A stretch of 64,000 bases of DNA from Leptothrix discophora (lineage in GTDB: Bacteria > Pseudomonadota > Gammaproteobacteria > Burkholderiales > Burkholderiaceae_C), in the NCBI RefSeq assembly GCF_030705305.1, contig NZ_JAUZEE010000001.1:496001-560000 (forward strand). Direction: 5' to 3'. The notes beneath the pieces were generated by a model. It did no database searches and was not told where the DNA came from. It saw only the letters and a list, made by a program, of their open reading frames with translations. Shown one piece after another: positions 17,344 to 27,189 of the stretch. The first letter of the stretch is position 1. Every line of letters starts with the position of its first letter. A program made the position numbers and the translations under genes.

Positions 17344-18309
17344 ATGCGACTTCACTACAGCGACCACTTCGTGCTGCCGCTGCCCGAGGGGCACCGTTTC
17401 CCGATGCGCAAGTACCGCGACCTGCACGACGCGCTGGCGCGGTCGTTGCCGGACGCCCGCTTCGTCGAGGCGCCGGCCGCGTCGCCGGGCGAACTGGCGC
17501 TGGCGCATGCGCCGTCCTTCGTCGACGCGGTGCTGCACGGCCACCTCGACGCTGCCCAGCAGCGCGAGATCGGCTTTCCCTGGTCGGCGCAGATGGCCGA
17601 GCGCTCGCGCCGTTCGGTCGGGGCGACGATCGCCGCCGCGCGGGCCGCCCTGCGCGAGGGCGTCTCGGCCAACCTGGCCGGCGGCACCCACCATGCCGGG
17701 GCCGAGTCCGGCAGCGGCTTCTGCGTCTTCAACGACGTGGCCGTGGCCGCCCGGCTGATGCAGGCCGAGGTCCACCGCCAGGCTCGCCGTCTGCTGCGCG
17801 TCGCGGTGATCGACCTGGACGTGCACCAGGGCAACGGCACGGCGGCGATCTTTGCCGACGACCCGACGGTCTGGACCCTGTCCCTGCACGGCCAGCACAA
17901 CTTCCCCTTCCGCAAGGTGGCCGGCGACGACGACGTGGCCTTGCCCGACGGCTGCGGCGACGACGACTACCTGGCTGCGCTGGAAGCGGCGCTGGCGCGG
18001 CTCTGGGCGCGCCATGCCGAGGCGCTGCCCGGCCTGGTCTTCTACAACGCTGGTGCCGACGTGCACGAAGGCGATCGCCTCGGCCGTCTGCGCCTGAGCG
18101 ACGCCGGCGTGGCCGAGCGCGACCGGCGCGTCTACGCGGCGCTGCGTGAGCGCGGCATTCCGGTGGCGGTCTGCATGGGCGGCGGCTACGGCAAGGATCT
18201 GGCGCGGACCGTCGCCGTGCAGCGCCGCACGCTGGAGCTGGCCTGGGACGACTGGCGGGCGCGCGGGGCGGTGGTCGACCCGACAGGAGACCCGGCCGAG
18301 CGCCGCTAG
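17344..18309 (+). CDS. Histone deacetylase-family hydrolase
   Basis: A 321-aa member of the zinc-dependent HDAC/AcuC/acetylpolyamine amidohydrolase superfamily. The catalytic His pair is at 116-117 (GGTHHAG). Zinc ligands are Asp 159 and His 161 in DLDVHQGNGT, with the third Asp in the NAGADVHEGDRLG loop. GGGYG near the end is the conserved glycine motif. It would remove an acyl group from a lysine or small amine. The substrate is not predictable. It is divergent from the phasin and shares its control region. Confidence 0.88.
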   Translation: MRLHYSDHFVLPLPEGHRFPMRKYRDLHDALARSLPDARFVEAPAASPGELALAHAPSFVDAVLHGHLDAAQQREIGFPWSAQMAERSRRSVGATIAAARAALREGVSANLAGGTHHAGAESGSGFCVFNDVAVAARLMQAEVHRQARRLLRVAVIDLDVHQGNGTAAIFADDPTVWTLSLHGQHNFPFRKVAGDDDVALPDGCGDDDYLAALEAALARLWARHAEALPGLVFYNAGADVHEGDRLGRLRLSDAGVAERDRRVYAALRERGIPVAVCMGGGYGKDLARTVAVQRRTLELAWDDWRARGAVVDPTGDPAERR

Positions 18310-18345
18310 CATCGGGCGCCCTTGCCGTCCCTGACCGGAGTGCCG

Positions 18346-19773
18346 ATGTCCCTGTTCCGCCGTCCTGCCCGATCGGGTGCCGCCCTGCTGGCCTGTCTGC
18401 TGATGGCCGCGCCCCCGGCCGCGCAGGCCGCCGACGTCGATGGCGCGGCCTTGTCCGGCGCCTGGGCGATCCCCTTCGCAGGGCTGCTGCTGTCGATCGC
18501 GCTGTGCCCGCTGCTGCTGCCCAAGGTCTGGCATCACCACTACGGGAAGATCACGGCGGGCTGGGCGCTGGCCTTCCTGCTGCCCTTCGCGGCGGTCTTC
18601 GGCCTCGGCCTGGCCGGCCAGGGCCTGGTGCATGCGCTGGTGGCGGAATACCTGCCCTTCATCGTCCTGCTGACCGCGCTCTACACGGTGGCCGGCGGCA
18701 TCCACATCCGCGGCAACTTCCACGGCAGCCCGTCGTTCAACGCGCTGCTGATGGCGATCGGCGCGGTGCTGGCGAGCTTCATGGGCACGACCGGCGCATC
18801 GATGCTGATGATCCGGCCGCTGATCCGGGCCAACGACCACCGCAGGCATGCCGCGCACGTGGTCGTGTTCTTCATCTTCATCGTCAGCAACGCCGGTGGC
18901 TCGTTGACCCCGCTGGGCGATCCGCCGCTGTTCCTGGGCTTCCTCAAGGGTGTCGACTTCTTCTGGACGCTGGGCCACGTCTTCCCGGAGACGCTGTTCC
19001 TGATCGGCGCGCTGCTGGCGATCTTCTGGCTGGTCGACAGCTGGTACGCGCGCCGCGAGGGCGGCCAGACGGTCGACCCGACACCCGACGACCGCCGCTT
19101 CGCGATCGAGGGCCGCGTCAACCTGCTGCTGCTGCTGGTGATCGTCGCCCTGGTGCTGATGAGCGGCACCTGGAAGCCGGGCATCGCCTGGCAGGTCGCC
19201 GGCGTCGAGGTCGGCCTGGCGCAGGTCGTGCGGGACGTGGCGCTGCTGGTGGTGATCGTCGCCTCGCTGCAGCTGACCGATCGCCGCGTGCACCAGGACA
19301 ACCAGTTCAACTGGGCGCCGATGCAGGAGGTGGCCAAGCTCTTTGCCGGCATCTTCCTGACCATCACGCCGGTGCTCGCCATGCTCAAGGCGGGCAGCGC
19401 GGGTGCCTTCGCGCCGGTCATCGACCTCGTCACCGGCCCGGACGGCCAGCCCATCCCGGCGATGTATTTCTGGGCCTCGGGCCTGCTGTCGTCCTTCCTC
19501 GACAACGCGCCGACCTACCTGGTCTTCTTCAACCTCGCCGGCGGCGATCCACAGGTCCTGATGACCACGCTGGCGCCGGTGCTGGCGGCGATCTCGGCCG
19601 GCTCGGTCTTCATGGGCGCGAACAGCTACATCGGCAACGCGCCCAACCTGATGGTCAAGGCCATCGCCGAGGACCGCGGCCTGAAGATGCCCAGCTTCTT
19701 CGGCTACATGGCCTGGAGCGGCGCGGTGCTGATCCCGCTGTTCATCGTCATGACCTTCATCTGGATGCGCTGA
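18346..19773 (+). CDS. Sodium:proton antiporter / citrate transporter-like membrane protein
   Basis: A 475-aa polytopic inner-membrane protein of the ion transporter superfamily (CitMHS/NhaD-like). A cleavable-looking signal (residues 1-30, AAQAAD) precedes 11 or so hydrophobic segments. Family motifs are MGTTGASMLMIRPLIRAN (about 145-162), SNAGGSLTPLGDPPLFLGF, and a matching second-half SSFLDNAPTYLVFFN and GANSYIGNAPNLMVKAIAED, which form the two inverted re-entrant loops. Proteins like this are usually labelled sodium:proton antiporters. The transported ion is not proved by sequence. Confidence 0.82.
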   Translation: MSLFRRPARSGAALLACLLMAAPPAAQAADVDGAALSGAWAIPFAGLLLSIALCPLLLPKVWHHHYGKITAGWALAFLLPFAAVFGLGLAGQGLVHALVAEYLPFIVLLTALYTVAGGIHIRGNFHGSPSFNALLMAIGAVLASFMGTTGASMLMIRPLIRANDHRRHAAHVVVFFIFIVSNAGGSLTPLGDPPLFLGFLKGVDFFWTLGHVFPETLFLIGALLAIFWLVDSWYARREGGQTVDPTPDDRRFAIEGRVNLLLLLVIVALVLMSGTWKPGIAWQVAGVEVGLAQVVRDVALLVVIVASLQLTDRRVHQDNQFNWAPMQEVAKLFAGIFLTITPVLAMLKAGSAGAFAPVIDLVTGPDGQPIPAMYFWASGLLSSFLDNAPTYLVFFNLAGGDPQVLMTTLAPVLAAISAGSVFMGANSYIGNAPNLMVKAIAEDRGLKMPSFFGYMAWSGAVLIPLFIVMTFIWMR

Positions 19774-19871
19774 CGCCGCGCTGCTGAAATCGCGTCCCGC
19801 ACGTCACCACGTCCCGCACGTTCCGCCCACCACCACGTCCTTTCCTTCCCACCCGAGCCCAGGAACCCGAC

Positions 19872-20870
19872 ATGTCCGCCAAGCCCCGCCTGCTGGTCGC
19901 CCGCAACGTCTTCACGCCGGTCCTCGACCGGCTGCGCGCGCATTTCGACCTCGAGGTCAACACCGACGACGCGGTCTGGAGCCGCGACACGCTGATCGCG
20001 CGCCTGCAGGGCTTCGATGCCGTCTTCGTCACCACCAGCGAGCCGATCGACCGCACCGTGCTGGCGGCCTGTCCGCAGCTCAAGGCGGTCTGCAGCATGG
20101 CGGTGGGCTACAACAACATCGACGTGCCGGCCTGCACCGAGCACGGCGTGCTGGCCAGCAACGCGCCGGACGTGCTGACCGAGACCACCGCCGACCTCGG
20201 CTTCGCGCTGATGATGGCCGCCGCCCGCCGCATCACCGAGAGCGAGCATTACCTGCGTGCCGGCCAGTGGCAGAAGTGGTCGGTCGACATGATGTGCGGC
20301 CAGGACGTGCATGGCCGCACGCTGGGCATCCTGGGCATGGGCCGGATCGGCCAGGCGATCGCGCGGCGCGGCGCGCTGGGCTTCGGCATGAAGGTGATCT
20401 ATCACAACCGCTCGAAGCTGGCGGCCGATGTCGAGCAGCCGCTGGGCGCACGCTGGGTCGACCTGGACGGCCTGCTGCGCGGGTCGGATCACCTGATCAT
20501 CGTGCTGCCCTACAGCCCGGCCTCGCACCACCTGATCGGCGCCGAGCAGATCGCGAAGATGAAGCCGACCGCCACGCTGACCAACGTCGCCCGCGGCGGC
20601 ATCGTCGACGACGCGGCACTGGCTCAGGCGCTGAGCCAGCGCGTCATCGCGGCGGCTGGCCTGGACGTGTTCGAGGGCGAGCCCGCCGTGCATCCCGACC
20701 TGCTGCGCGTGCCCAACGTCGTGCTGACGCCGCACATCGGCAGCGCCAGCATCCCGACCCGCATGGCCATGGCCAACCTGGCGGCCGACAACCTGATCGC
20801 CCGCTTCACCGGCGGGCGTCCGCCGACCGCGCTGAACCCCGAGGTGCTGCCGGAGGGGCAGCGCGCGTGA
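19872..20870 (+). CDS. ghrB: 2-hydroxyacid dehydrogenase, glyoxylate/hydroxypyruvate reductase type
   Basis: A 332-aa D-isomer-specific NAD(P)H-dependent dehydrogenase. The Rossmann motif is [15 protein letters not shown] (about 153-167). The catalytic trio follows the family pattern: Arg in [10 protein letters not shown], Glu in DVFEGEP, and His in [15 protein letters not shown] near residue 80 is typical of the GhrB/GyaR group that reduces glyoxylate and hydroxypyruvate. The next gene's GTG overlaps its TGA by two bases. Confidence 0.88.
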   Translation: MSAKPRLLVARNVFTPVLDRLRAHFDLEVNTDDAVWSRDTLIARLQGFDAVFVTTSEPIDRTVLAACPQLKAVCSMAVGYNNIDVPACTEHGVLASNAPDVLTETTADLGFALMMAAARRITESEHYLRAGQWQKWSVDMMCGQDVHGRTLGILGMGRIGQAIARRGALGFGMKVIYHNRSKLAADVEQPLGARWVDLDGLLRGSDHLIIVLPYSPASHHLIGAEQIAKMKPTATLTNVARGGIVDDAALAQALSQRVIAAAGLDVFEGEPAVHPDLLRVPNVVLTPHIGSASIPTRMAMANLAADNLIARFTGGRPPTALNPEVLPEGQRA

Positions 20871-21772
20871 GCGTCGCGCAGCGCCTGATCGCAGGCCTCG
20901 TGCTGAGCCTTTCGGCCATGGCCGGCCAGGCCGCCGAGCCGCCGACCTATGCCGATCTGCAGCCCCTGCTCCAGCAGCGCTGCGTGGTCTGCCACAGCGG
21001 CGCGAGCGCGGCGGCGGGGCTGTCGCTGGACTCGCTGGCCGGCCTCCAGAAGGGCGGCACGCGCGGTGCGATCGTCGTCAGCGGTCAACCGGCGGCCAGC
21101 GAACTGGTCAAGCGCGTGAAGGGCCTCAGCCTGCCGCGCATGCCGCTGACCGGTCCGCCCTGGCTGGACGAGGCCGACATCGGTCGCATCGAACGCTGGA
21201 TCGCCGCCGGCCTGCCGGCCGGTGCGGCGGTGGCGCCGGCCGCACCCGTGGCCGCCTTGCGACCTGCCGCAGGCCAGCCAGCGACCTGGGCCCATGTCGC
21301 GCCGATCTTGGCGACGCGTTGCGCGAAGTGCCACAGCCCGCAGGGCCTGATGGGGCCCGCGCCGGAAGGCTACGTGCTCAACAGCTACGAGGCGGCGATC
21401 TCGGCCAATGACCGGGCCCGCATCGTGCCGGGCCGTCCGGAAGCCAGCGAACTGGTTCGCCGCATCAAGGGCCACGCCAGCCCGCGCATGCCCTTCGACG
21501 GCCCGCCCTGGCTGGGCGACGAACAGATCCGGCTGATCGAGGACTGGGTCCGCGAAGGCGCCCGAGATGCCACCGGCCGACCCGCGCCGATCCGGGGCGG
21601 GGCGCGCATCCGCCTGCGTGGCGTGATGTCGCCGGACGGCACGCTCGACGGCCTGGTGCTGCCCGGCGGCGGTCGACGCGACAGGATGCCGCGCCCTGGC
21701 GACGAGATGGAGCTGCGCGCCTGGCTGATGCCCGACGGCAGCCTCGACATCGAGCGGCTGCGGCGACGCTGA
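20867..21772 (+). CDS. Periplasmic two-haem cytochrome c-domain protein
   Basis: A 301-aa secreted protein starting at a GTG that overlaps the ghrB stop codon. Residues 1-22 are a signal peptide (ending GQAAE). Two haem sites, CVVCH and CAKCH, each open a repeat of about 90 residues with the shared blocks ASELV-(K/R)-R-(V/I)-KG, PRMP and GPPWL, so the protein arose by internal duplication of a planctomycete-type cytochrome c domain. The last 60 residues are a separate beta-rich tail. It could accept electrons in the periplasm; the partner is unknown. Confidence 0.85.
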   Translation: MSVAQRLIAGLVLSLSAMAGQAAEPPTYADLQPLLQQRCVVCHSGASAAAGLSLDSLAGLQKGGTRGAIVVSGQPAASELVKRVKGLSLPRMPLTGPPWLDEADIGRIERWIAAGLPAGAAVAPAAPVAALRPAAGQPATWAHVAPILATRCAKCHSPQGLMGPAPEGYVLNSYEAAISANDRARIVPGRPEASELVRRIKGHASPRMPFDGPPWLGDEQIRLIEDWVREGARDATGRPAPIRGGARIRLRGVMSPDGTLDGLVLPGGGRRDRMPRPGDEMELRAWLMPDGSLDIERLRRR

Positions 21773-21811
21773 GGACGCACCCTGGAACGGCCCGTGGGCC
21801 TGCCTGACGTG

Positions 21812-21839
21812 ACGAAGGGCGCCAATCGGCGCCCTTCGT
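21812..21839. terminator. Bidirectional hairpin terminator
   Basis: A perfect 12-bp stem, ACGAAGGGCGCC (21812-21823) and GGCGCCCTTCGT (21828-21839), with an AATC loop sits between the convergent cytochrome and iorB-type genes. The trailing T content is weak. Confidence 0.7.
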
Positions 21840-21866
21840 GCTTCAGGCGGCGTGGTGCCGACCGAC

Positions 21867-24035
21867 TCAGGTCTTGCGCAGCCGGGCCGGATCGATCGGC
21901 AGGCTGCGCAGGCGCTGGCCGGTCGCCGCCGCGATCGCGTTGACCACGGCCGGCGCAATCGGCGGCGTGCCGGGTTCGCCGATGCCGCCGGGCTTCTCGC
22001 GGCTGGCGAGGATGTGGACCTCGACCTTTGGCATCTCGTTCATGCGCAGCACCGGGTATTGATGGAAGTTGCCGGTGGTGACGCGACCGGCCTCGATCTC
22101 CAGCTTGCCGTGCAGCGCCGCACTCAGGCCGTAGACGATGCCGCCCTCGATCTGACGCTCGACGATGGCCGGATTGACCACCTGCCCGCAATCGACCGCC
22201 GCGACCACCCGGTGTACCCGCGGCGTGCCATCGGCCGCGACCGACACCTCGGCCACCTCGGCGACGTAGCTGCCGAAGCTCTGGCCGACCGCGATGCCGC
22301 GGAACACCCCGGCCGGCAGCGGGCTGCCCCAGCCGGCCTTCTGCGCCGCCGCCTCCAGCACGCCCCTGTAGCGCGGTTGCTGGCCGAGCAGGCTGCGCCG
22401 GAACTCGTAGGGATCCCGCCCGGCGGCAACGGCCAGCTCGTCGATGAAGCCCTCCATGAAGAAGATGTTCTGCGAGTGCCCGACCGAGCGCCAGAACCAC
22501 ACCTGCGGCCCCGGCTCCTGGCGGGCATAGGCCAGCCGCAGGTTGGGGATGTCGTAGGGCATGTCGGCGATGCCTTCGACCGCGAAAGCGTCGACGCCGT
22601 TTTCCGGGATCTTCATGAAGCCCGAGGCCGCCATGATGGACGGCGAGGCCACGTCCGCGCTGAGCGCCACGAGCTTGCCCGAGCCATCGAGCGCGCCGGT
22701 GAACCGGGCGGCGGCCGCCGGGCGGTAGTAGCCCGCCGCCATGTCGTCCTCGCGGGTGTAGATCAGCTTGACGGGCTTGCCGCTGAGCTTCGAGAGCAGC
22801 GTCGCGTCGATCGCGAAGTCGGGCGCGAAGCGCCGTCCGAAGCCGCCGCCCAGCATCATCGTGTGGACCTTCACCTTGGCCGGTGCGACCTGGGCGACCG
22901 AGCCGAGGATGCCTTGCGCCGGGCCCTGGCTCTGCGTGCCGGCCCAGATCTCGACCTCGTCGCCCTGGACCCTGGCGGTGCAGTTCATCGGCTCCATGCA
23001 GGCATGGGCCAGGTAGGGCGCGCTGTAGTCGGCCTCCAGCGTGCGGGCGGCCCCGGCCCGGCCGGCGGCCAGGTCACCGGCAGCCTTGGCGACCGACGGC
23101 GCACCGGCCCGGGCCGCGTCGCCCAGCATCTGCTCGACCTTGGCGGTCGACAGGGCAGCGCTGTCGCCCTGGTCCCAGTCGATCTTCAGCGCATCGCGGC
23201 CCTTGCGGGCGGTCCAGTAGCCGTCGGCCAGCACCGCCACGCCGTGCGGGATGCTGATGACCTGGCGCACGCCGGGCACGGCCTTGGCGGCGCTGTCGTC
23301 GAGCGTGCGGACCTTGGCGCCGGGCATGGGCGCGCGGGCCATCACCGCGACCAGCATGCCGCTCACCTGCGCGTCGATGCCGTACTTCGCGCTGCCGTCG
23401 AGCTTGGCCGGCGTGTCCAGGCGCTTCTTGGGCTGGCCCAGGATGCGGAAGTCCTTGCTGTCCTTGAGCGTCACGCGGGTGGGCACCGGCTGGCGCGCGG
23501 CCGCCTCGGCCAGTTCACCGTAGCGGGCCCGGCGCCTGCCGGGTCCGATGACCACGCCGGCTTCGGTGCGGCACTGCGTCGCGTCGACCTTCCAGCGCTC
23601 GGCCGCAGCGGCGACCAGCATCGCGCGGGCGGCGGCGCCGGCCTGGCGCAGCGGCTCCCAGTGGCCGCGCACCGTCGTGCTGCCGCCGGTGGCCTGCATG
23701 CCGAACATCGGGTTGTTGTAGGCCGGATCGGCCGGTGCCTGCTCGACCTTCACGCGGGCCCAGTCGGCGTCGAGTTCCTCGGCCAGCAGCATCGGGATGG
23801 CGGTCAGCACGCCCTGGCCCATCTCGGCGGAGCCGCAGATCACGGTGACCGTGTCGTCGCGGCCGATGCGGACCCAGGCGTTGAGCGCATGGGCCGGCGC
23901 CATCGTCGCCTGGCGGCCGGCGGCCCAGGCCGAGGCGGGCAGGGCGAAGCTCAGCATCAGCGCACCGGAGGCACCCAGGAAGGCGCGCCGATCGGGTGCT
24001 GGCTGGACGGTGTCGGCGGGTTGTCGGTGTGTCAT
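21867..24035 (-). CDS. Molybdopterin-binding subunit of an IorB-type aldehyde/N-heterocycle oxidoreductase
   Basis: A 722-aa molybdenum hydroxylase large subunit of the xanthine dehydrogenase family, isoquinoline 1-oxidoreductase beta type. The N-terminus carries a Tat signal ([15 protein letters not shown]), so it should be exported folded with its cofactor. Moco-binding motifs include [21 protein letters not shown] and [13 protein letters not shown]. The C-terminal region has [19 protein letters not shown] with the Glu that is catalytic in this family. It would hydroxylate an aldehyde or N-heterocycle. The gene follows the 2Fe-2S subunit by one base; no FAD subunit is present. Confidence 0.92.
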   Translation of the reverse strand: MTHRQPADTVQPAPDRRAFLGASGALMLSFALPASAWAAGRQATMAPAHALNAWVRIGRDDTVTVICGSAEMGQGVLTAIPMLLAEELDADWARVKVEQAPADPAYNNPMFGMQATGGSTTVRGHWEPLRQAGAAARAMLVAAAAERWKVDATQCRTEAGVVIGPGRRRARYGELAEAAARQPVPTRVTLKDSKDFRILGQPKKRLDTPAKLDGSAKYGIDAQVSGMLVAVMARAPMPGAKVRTLDDSAAKAVPGVRQVISIPHGVAVLADGYWTARKGRDALKIDWDQGDSAALSTAKVEQMLGDAARAGAPSVAKAAGDLAAGRAGAARTLEADYSAPYLAHACMEPMNCTARVQGDEVEIWAGTQSQGPAQGILGSVAQVAPAKVKVHTMMLGGGFGRRFAPDFAIDATLLSKLSGKPVKLIYTREDDMAAGYYRPAAAARFTGALDGSGKLVALSADVASPSIMAASGFMKIPENGVDAFAVEGIADMPYDIPNLRLAYARQEPGPQVWFWRSVGHSQNIFFMEGFIDELAVAAGRDPYEFRRSLLGQQPRYRGVLEAAAQKAGWGSPLPAGVFRGIAVGQSFGSYVAEVAEVSVAADGTPRVHRVVAAVDCGQVVNPAIVERQIEGGIVYGLSAALHGKLEIEAGRVTTGNFHQYPVLRMNEMPKVEVHILASREKPGGIGEPGTPPIAPAVVNAIAAATGQRLRSLPIDPARLRKT

Positions 24036-24036
24036 G

Positions 24037-24504
24037 TCAGGCCCCCTTTGCCAGCGTCCGGGCCGCGTCCTGGATGGCCGCGCGGATCTGGTTGTAGGTG
24101 CCGCAGCGACAGATGTTGCCGCTCATCGCGGCGTCGATGTCGGCCGCGCCGGGTTGGCGCTTGTCCTTGAGCAGCGCGCAGGCACTCATGATCTGGCCCG
24201 ACTGGCAGTAGCCGCACTGCGGCACGTCCAGCTTCATCCAGGCGGCCTGCACGGCCTTGCCGACCGGCTGGGCGCCGATGCCCTCGATCGTGACGACTTT
24301 CCGGCCCGCCACCGCCGACAGCGGCGTCTGGCAGGAGCGCACCGCCTGGCCGTCCAGATGGACCGTGCAGGCACCGCACAGCGCCATGCCGCAGCCGAAC
24401 TTGGTGCCGGTGAGCTGGAGGTTCTCCCGCAGCGCCCACAGCAGGGGCATCTCGGGGTCGGCGTCGACGCTGCGCGCCTGGCCGTTGACCTGGAACTGGA
24501 TCAT
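24037..24504 (-). CDS. 2Fe-2S subunit of the IorAB-type oxidoreductase
   Basis: A 155-aa small subunit carrying two [2Fe-2S] clusters. The ATG at 24504 ([13 protein letters not shown]) is clear. The plant-ferredoxin cluster is [15 protein letters not shown] with a further Cys (VRSC). The second cluster is [16 protein letters not shown] plus [16 protein letters not shown]. It passes electrons from the molybdenum site of the partner subunit. It has no signal peptide, so export would be as a complex with the Tat-targeted large subunit. Confidence 0.94.
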   Translation of the reverse strand: MIQFQVNGQARSVDADPEMPLLWALRENLQLTGTKFGCGMALCGACTVHLDGQAVRSCQTPLSAVAGRKVVTIEGIGAQPVGKAVQAAWMKLDVPQCGYCQSGQIMSACALLKDKRQPGAADIDAAMSGNICRCGTYNQIRAAIQDAARTLAKGA

Positions 24505-24530
24505 CCTTGTCTCCTCGTGTGGGGGGCCGC

Positions 24531-24553
24531 AGCGGCGCAACATACGCGCCGCT
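24531..24553. promoter_or_regulatory. Inverted repeat upstream of the iorA-type gene
   Basis: AGCGGCGC (24531-24538) and GCGCCGCT (24546-24553) form perfect 8-bp arms around a 7-bp spacer, 26 bp upstream of the ATG. It could be an operator or a leader hairpin; nothing distinguishes them. Confidence 0.4.
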
Positions 24554-24639
24554 CCAGGCAGCGTCAAACGGGCGCGAGACTGCCCCGAGGCAGGACGAGG
24601 GAACTGGGGCCAGCCCGCCAGCCAGGCGCGCTCCGGGCC

Positions 24640-25197
24640 TCAGACGCTCAACAGCTTGTGGACCAGTTCGGGCGTGGTCGCGGCCTCGTACTTGCGCATC
24701 AGCCGGGCCCGGTAGACGTCCACGGTGCGCGGGCTGATGGCCAGGCGCCGGCCGATCAGCTTGCTGGTCAGGCCCTCGATCAGCAGGGCGGCGATCTCGC
24801 GTTCGCGCGGCGTCAGGTCGGCCTTGAGCTGGCGCAGCGCCGACAGGTCCTCGAAGGTCCAGATGCCGGCCGCATGCGGCTGGGCCGGGTCGAGCGCGCG
24901 GCCCGAGACATGGCACCAGAACAGCTCGTCGCTGCCCGGTGCGCTGAGCCGGCGCATCACCCGCTCATCGGCATAACGACCGTCGCGGTCCAGGCTGGCG
25001 ACGATGCGTTCGCCGGTGCGCTCGAACTCGGCCGCGCTCGGATAGAGCACCTCGAAGCTCAGGCCGATCAGCTGCTCGCGCTGGGCCCCGAACATCGCCA
25101 GCATCTGCCGGTTGCAATCGACCATCAGGCGGTTGCGCGACAGCACCATGCCGATGGGCGCGAGGTCGAAGGCGGTGCGGTAGTCGAGGTCGGTCAT
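24640..25197 (-). CDS. PAS domain LuxR-family transcriptional regulator
   Basis: A 185-aa regulator. Residues 1-120 are a PAS sensor ([27 protein letters not shown] ... [12 protein letters not shown]). Residues 125-185 are a LuxR/FixJ helix-turn-helix ([43 protein letters not shown]). It has no receiver domain, so it probably senses a small ligand or redox state directly. It is divergent from scoAB, and the spacer between them carries three TACGTA boxes, a core motif bound by several LuxR/FixJ-type regulators. It is likely the regulator of scoAB. Confidence 0.88.
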   Translation of the reverse strand: MTDLDYRTAFDLAPIGMVLSRNRLMVDCNRQMLAMFGAQREQLIGLSFEVLYPSAAEFERTGERIVASLDRDGRYADERVMRRLSAPGSDELFWCHVSGRALDPAQPHAAGIWTFEDLSALRQLKADLTPREREIAALLIEGLTSKLIGRRLAISPRTVDVYRARLMRKYEAATTPELVHKLLSV

Positions 25198-25250
25198 GCA
25201 GGCTCCGGCGTCGGTCGAGGGATGGATTCGGGCTAACCCTGAGTCAATTC

Positions 25251-25279
25251 TACGTATCGGCTACGTAATGCCTTACGTA
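25251..25279. promoter_or_regulatory. Triple TACGTA array (candidate operator of the PAS-LuxR regulator)
   Basis: TACGTA occurs at 25251-25256, 25262-25267 and 25274-25279, with starts 11 and 12 bp apart, so all three lie on one face of the helix. They are in the 136-bp divergent spacer between the regulator and scoA. In DNA this rich in G and C the clustering is unlikely by chance. Confidence 0.65.
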
Positions 25280-25333
25280 GTACGCTGCACGCCGTTCCAG
25301 ACCTCCCCCGTCACCTTCTGTGGAGACCCACGC

Positions 25334-26038
25334 ATGAACAAGGTTTACCCGAGCGCGGCCGCCGCGCTGGACGGCATCGTCCGCGACGGACAGCTGATGG
25401 CCGTCGGCGGCTTCGGCCTGTGCGGCATCCCCGAGGCCCTGATCGACGCGCTGCAGGCCAGCGGCGTCAAGGACCTGACCGTCATCTCGAACAACGCCGG
25501 TGTCGACGGCTTCGGCTTGGGCAAGCTGCTGCAGACGCGCCAGATCCGCAAGATGATCTCGAGCTACGTCGGCGAGAACAAGGAATTCGAGCGCCAGTAC
25601 CTCAGCGGCGAGCTGCAGCTGGAGTTCACGCCCCAGGGCACGCTGGCCGAGAAGCTGCGGGCCGGCGGTGCGGGCATCCCGGCCTTCTTCACCAAGACCG
25701 GCGTGGGCACCATCGTGGCCGAAGGCAAGGAACTGCGCGAGTTCGACGGCCACACCTACGTGATGGAACGGGCGCTGACGCCGGACGTATCGCTGGTCAA
25801 GGCCTGGATGGCCGACAAGAGCGGCAACCTCGTGTTCCGCAAGACCGCGCGCAACTTCAATCCCAACGTGGCCCAGGCCGGCAAGATCACCGTGGTCGAG
25901 GTCGAGAAGATCGTCGAGACCGGCGCGCTTGATCCGGACCAGGTCCACCTGCCGGGCATCTTCGTGCACCGCATCGTGCTCAACGAGACCCCCGAGAAGC
26001 GCATCGAACAACGCACCGTCCGCAAGACGGCCGCGTGA
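25334..26038 (+). CDS. scoA: 3-oxoacid CoA-transferase subunit A
   Basis: A 234-aa alpha subunit of a family I CoA-transferase that activates acetoacetate with succinyl-CoA. The ATG at 25334 is chosen because upstream sequence is the operator region. [16 protein letters not shown] and the [15 protein letters not shown] segment are characteristic of succinyl-CoA:3-ketoacid transferases. [15 protein letters not shown] and a long MERAL...[15 protein letters not shown] stretch complete the fold. It is transcribed with scoB 20 bp downstream. Confidence 0.94.
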   Translation: MNKVYPSAAAALDGIVRDGQLMAVGGFGLCGIPEALIDALQASGVKDLTVISNNAGVDGFGLGKLLQTRQIRKMISSYVGENKEFERQYLSGELQLEFTPQGTLAEKLRAGGAGIPAFFTKTGVGTIVAEGKELREFDGHTYVMERALTPDVSLVKAWMADKSGNLVFRKTARNFNPNVAQAGKITVVEVEKIVETGALDPDQVHLPGIFVHRIVLNETPEKRIEQRTVRKTAA

Positions 26039-26058
26039 CCAGGACCCAGGAGCAAGAC

Positions 26059-26697
26059 ATGGCATGGACCCGAGACGAGATGGCCGCCCGCGCCGCGCGT
26101 GAGCTGCAGGACGGCTACTACGTGAACCTGGGCATCGGCCTGCCCACGCTGGTCGCCAACCACGTGCCCGAGGGCATGGAGGTCTGGCTGCAGAGCGAGA
26201 ACGGCCTGCTGGGCATCGGCCCCTTCCCGACCGAGGATGCAGTCGACGCCGACCTGATCAATGCCGGCAAGCAGACCGTCACGACGCTGCCGGGATCGAG
26301 CATCTTCAGCAGCGCGGACAGCTTCGGCATGATCCGCGGCGGCAAGATCAACCTCGCCATCCTCGGCGCGATGCAGGTCAGCGAACGCGGTGACCTGGCC
26401 AACTGGATGATCCCCGGCAAGATGGTCAAGGGCATGGGCGGCGCGATGGACCTGGTGGCCGGCGTCGGCCGCGTGGTCGTGCTGATGGAGCATGTCGCGA
26501 CCAAGAAGGACGGCACCACCGACCTGAAGATCCTGCCCCAGTGCACCCTGCCGCTGACCGGCGTGGGCGTGGTCAACCGCATCATCACGGACCTGGCGGT
26601 GCTGGACGTGACGCCCGAGGGCCTGAAGCTGGTCGAGGCCGCACCGGGCGTGAGCCGCGAGCAGATCCAGCAGGCGACCGGCGTCGTGGTGCACTGA
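26059..26697 (+). CDS. scoB: 3-oxoacid CoA-transferase subunit B
   Basis: A 212-aa beta subunit. The catalytic glutamate, which carries CoA as a thioester, is Glu 47 in [31 protein letters not shown] and [28 protein letters not shown] are family landmarks. The ATG at 26059 is preferred; the frame opens eight codons earlier. With scoA it converts acetoacetate and succinyl-CoA to acetoacetyl-CoA and succinate, linking ketone-body use, and possibly PHB breakdown, to the TCA cycle. Confidence 0.95.
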   Translation: MAWTRDEMAARAARELQDGYYVNLGIGLPTLVANHVPEGMEVWLQSENGLLGIGPFPTEDAVDADLINAGKQTVTTLPGSSIFSSADSFGMIRGGKINLAILGAMQVSERGDLANWMIPGKMVKGMGGAMDLVAGVGRVVVLMEHVATKKDGTTDLKILPQCTLPLTGVGVVNRIITDLAVLDVTPEGLKLVEAAPGVSREQIQQATGVVVH

Positions 26698-26719
26698 AGC
26701 CAGCGGCACGCCGAACGTG

Positions 26720-26747
26720 ACAAGGGCCGCAGCGATGCGGCCCTTGT
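26720..26747. terminator. Hairpin terminator after scoB
   Basis: A perfect 12-bp stem, ACAAGGGCCGCA (26720-26731) and TGCGGCCCTTGT (26736-26747), with a GCGA loop, 22 bp after the scoB stop and 28 bp before the end of the convergent toxin gene. Confidence 0.75.
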
Positions 26748-26775
26748 GCCTTGGCGGAGGGATCTGGCTCGCGGC

Positions 26776-27189
26776 TCAGGCCGTCGAACGGACCCAGTTC
26801 TCGATCCGCAGGCCGGGGTAGCCCGCGAAGTCGGCTTCGTTGTTGGTCACCAGAACGGCATCCAGCGCGAGGGCGTGCGCAGCGATGAGCTTGTCGAGCG
26901 CATCGCGCCGGCGTTCCCTTGCCGCCATCCGGACCGGACCGTAGGCCCTTGCGCATGCGGCATCGAAGGGCAGGGCTGGAATGTCCAGCAACAGGTCGTC
27001 CAGCGCGGCCCGGTTTCGCGCGGCGGCATCCCCTGAAGCCAGCACGCCGAACTCGAGTTCGGCGAGCGTGATCGGCGACATCACCACGTCGCCGACAAAA
27101 CACTGCGCGAATCTCTGCGCGACTTCCGGCGGACGATGCTTGATCAGGTAGATGCAGATGTTGGTGTCGAGCAGGTAGCGGGGTTTCAC
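26776..27189 (-). CDS. vapC: PIN-domain ribonuclease toxin, VapC family (second pair)
   Basis: A 137-aa VapC toxin starting at GTG, four bases of which (GTGA) overlap the antitoxin stop codon. PIN residues are Asp 8 (LLDTNICIYLIK), Glu in LAELEFGVL, Asp in DALDKLIAAHAL and Asp in NNEADFAGYPGL, all intact. The LLDTNICIYLIKHRP opening is typical of the VagC/VagD-type VapBC subgroup, which cleaves initiator tRNA in enterobacteria; that target is only an analogy here. Confidence 0.93.
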   Translation of the reverse strand: MKPRYLLDTNICIYLIKHRPPEVAQRFAQCFVGDVVMSPITLAELEFGVLASGDAAARNRAALDDLLLDIPALPFDAACARAYGPVRMAARERRRDALDKLIAAHALALDAVLVTNNEADFAGYPGLRIENWVRSTA

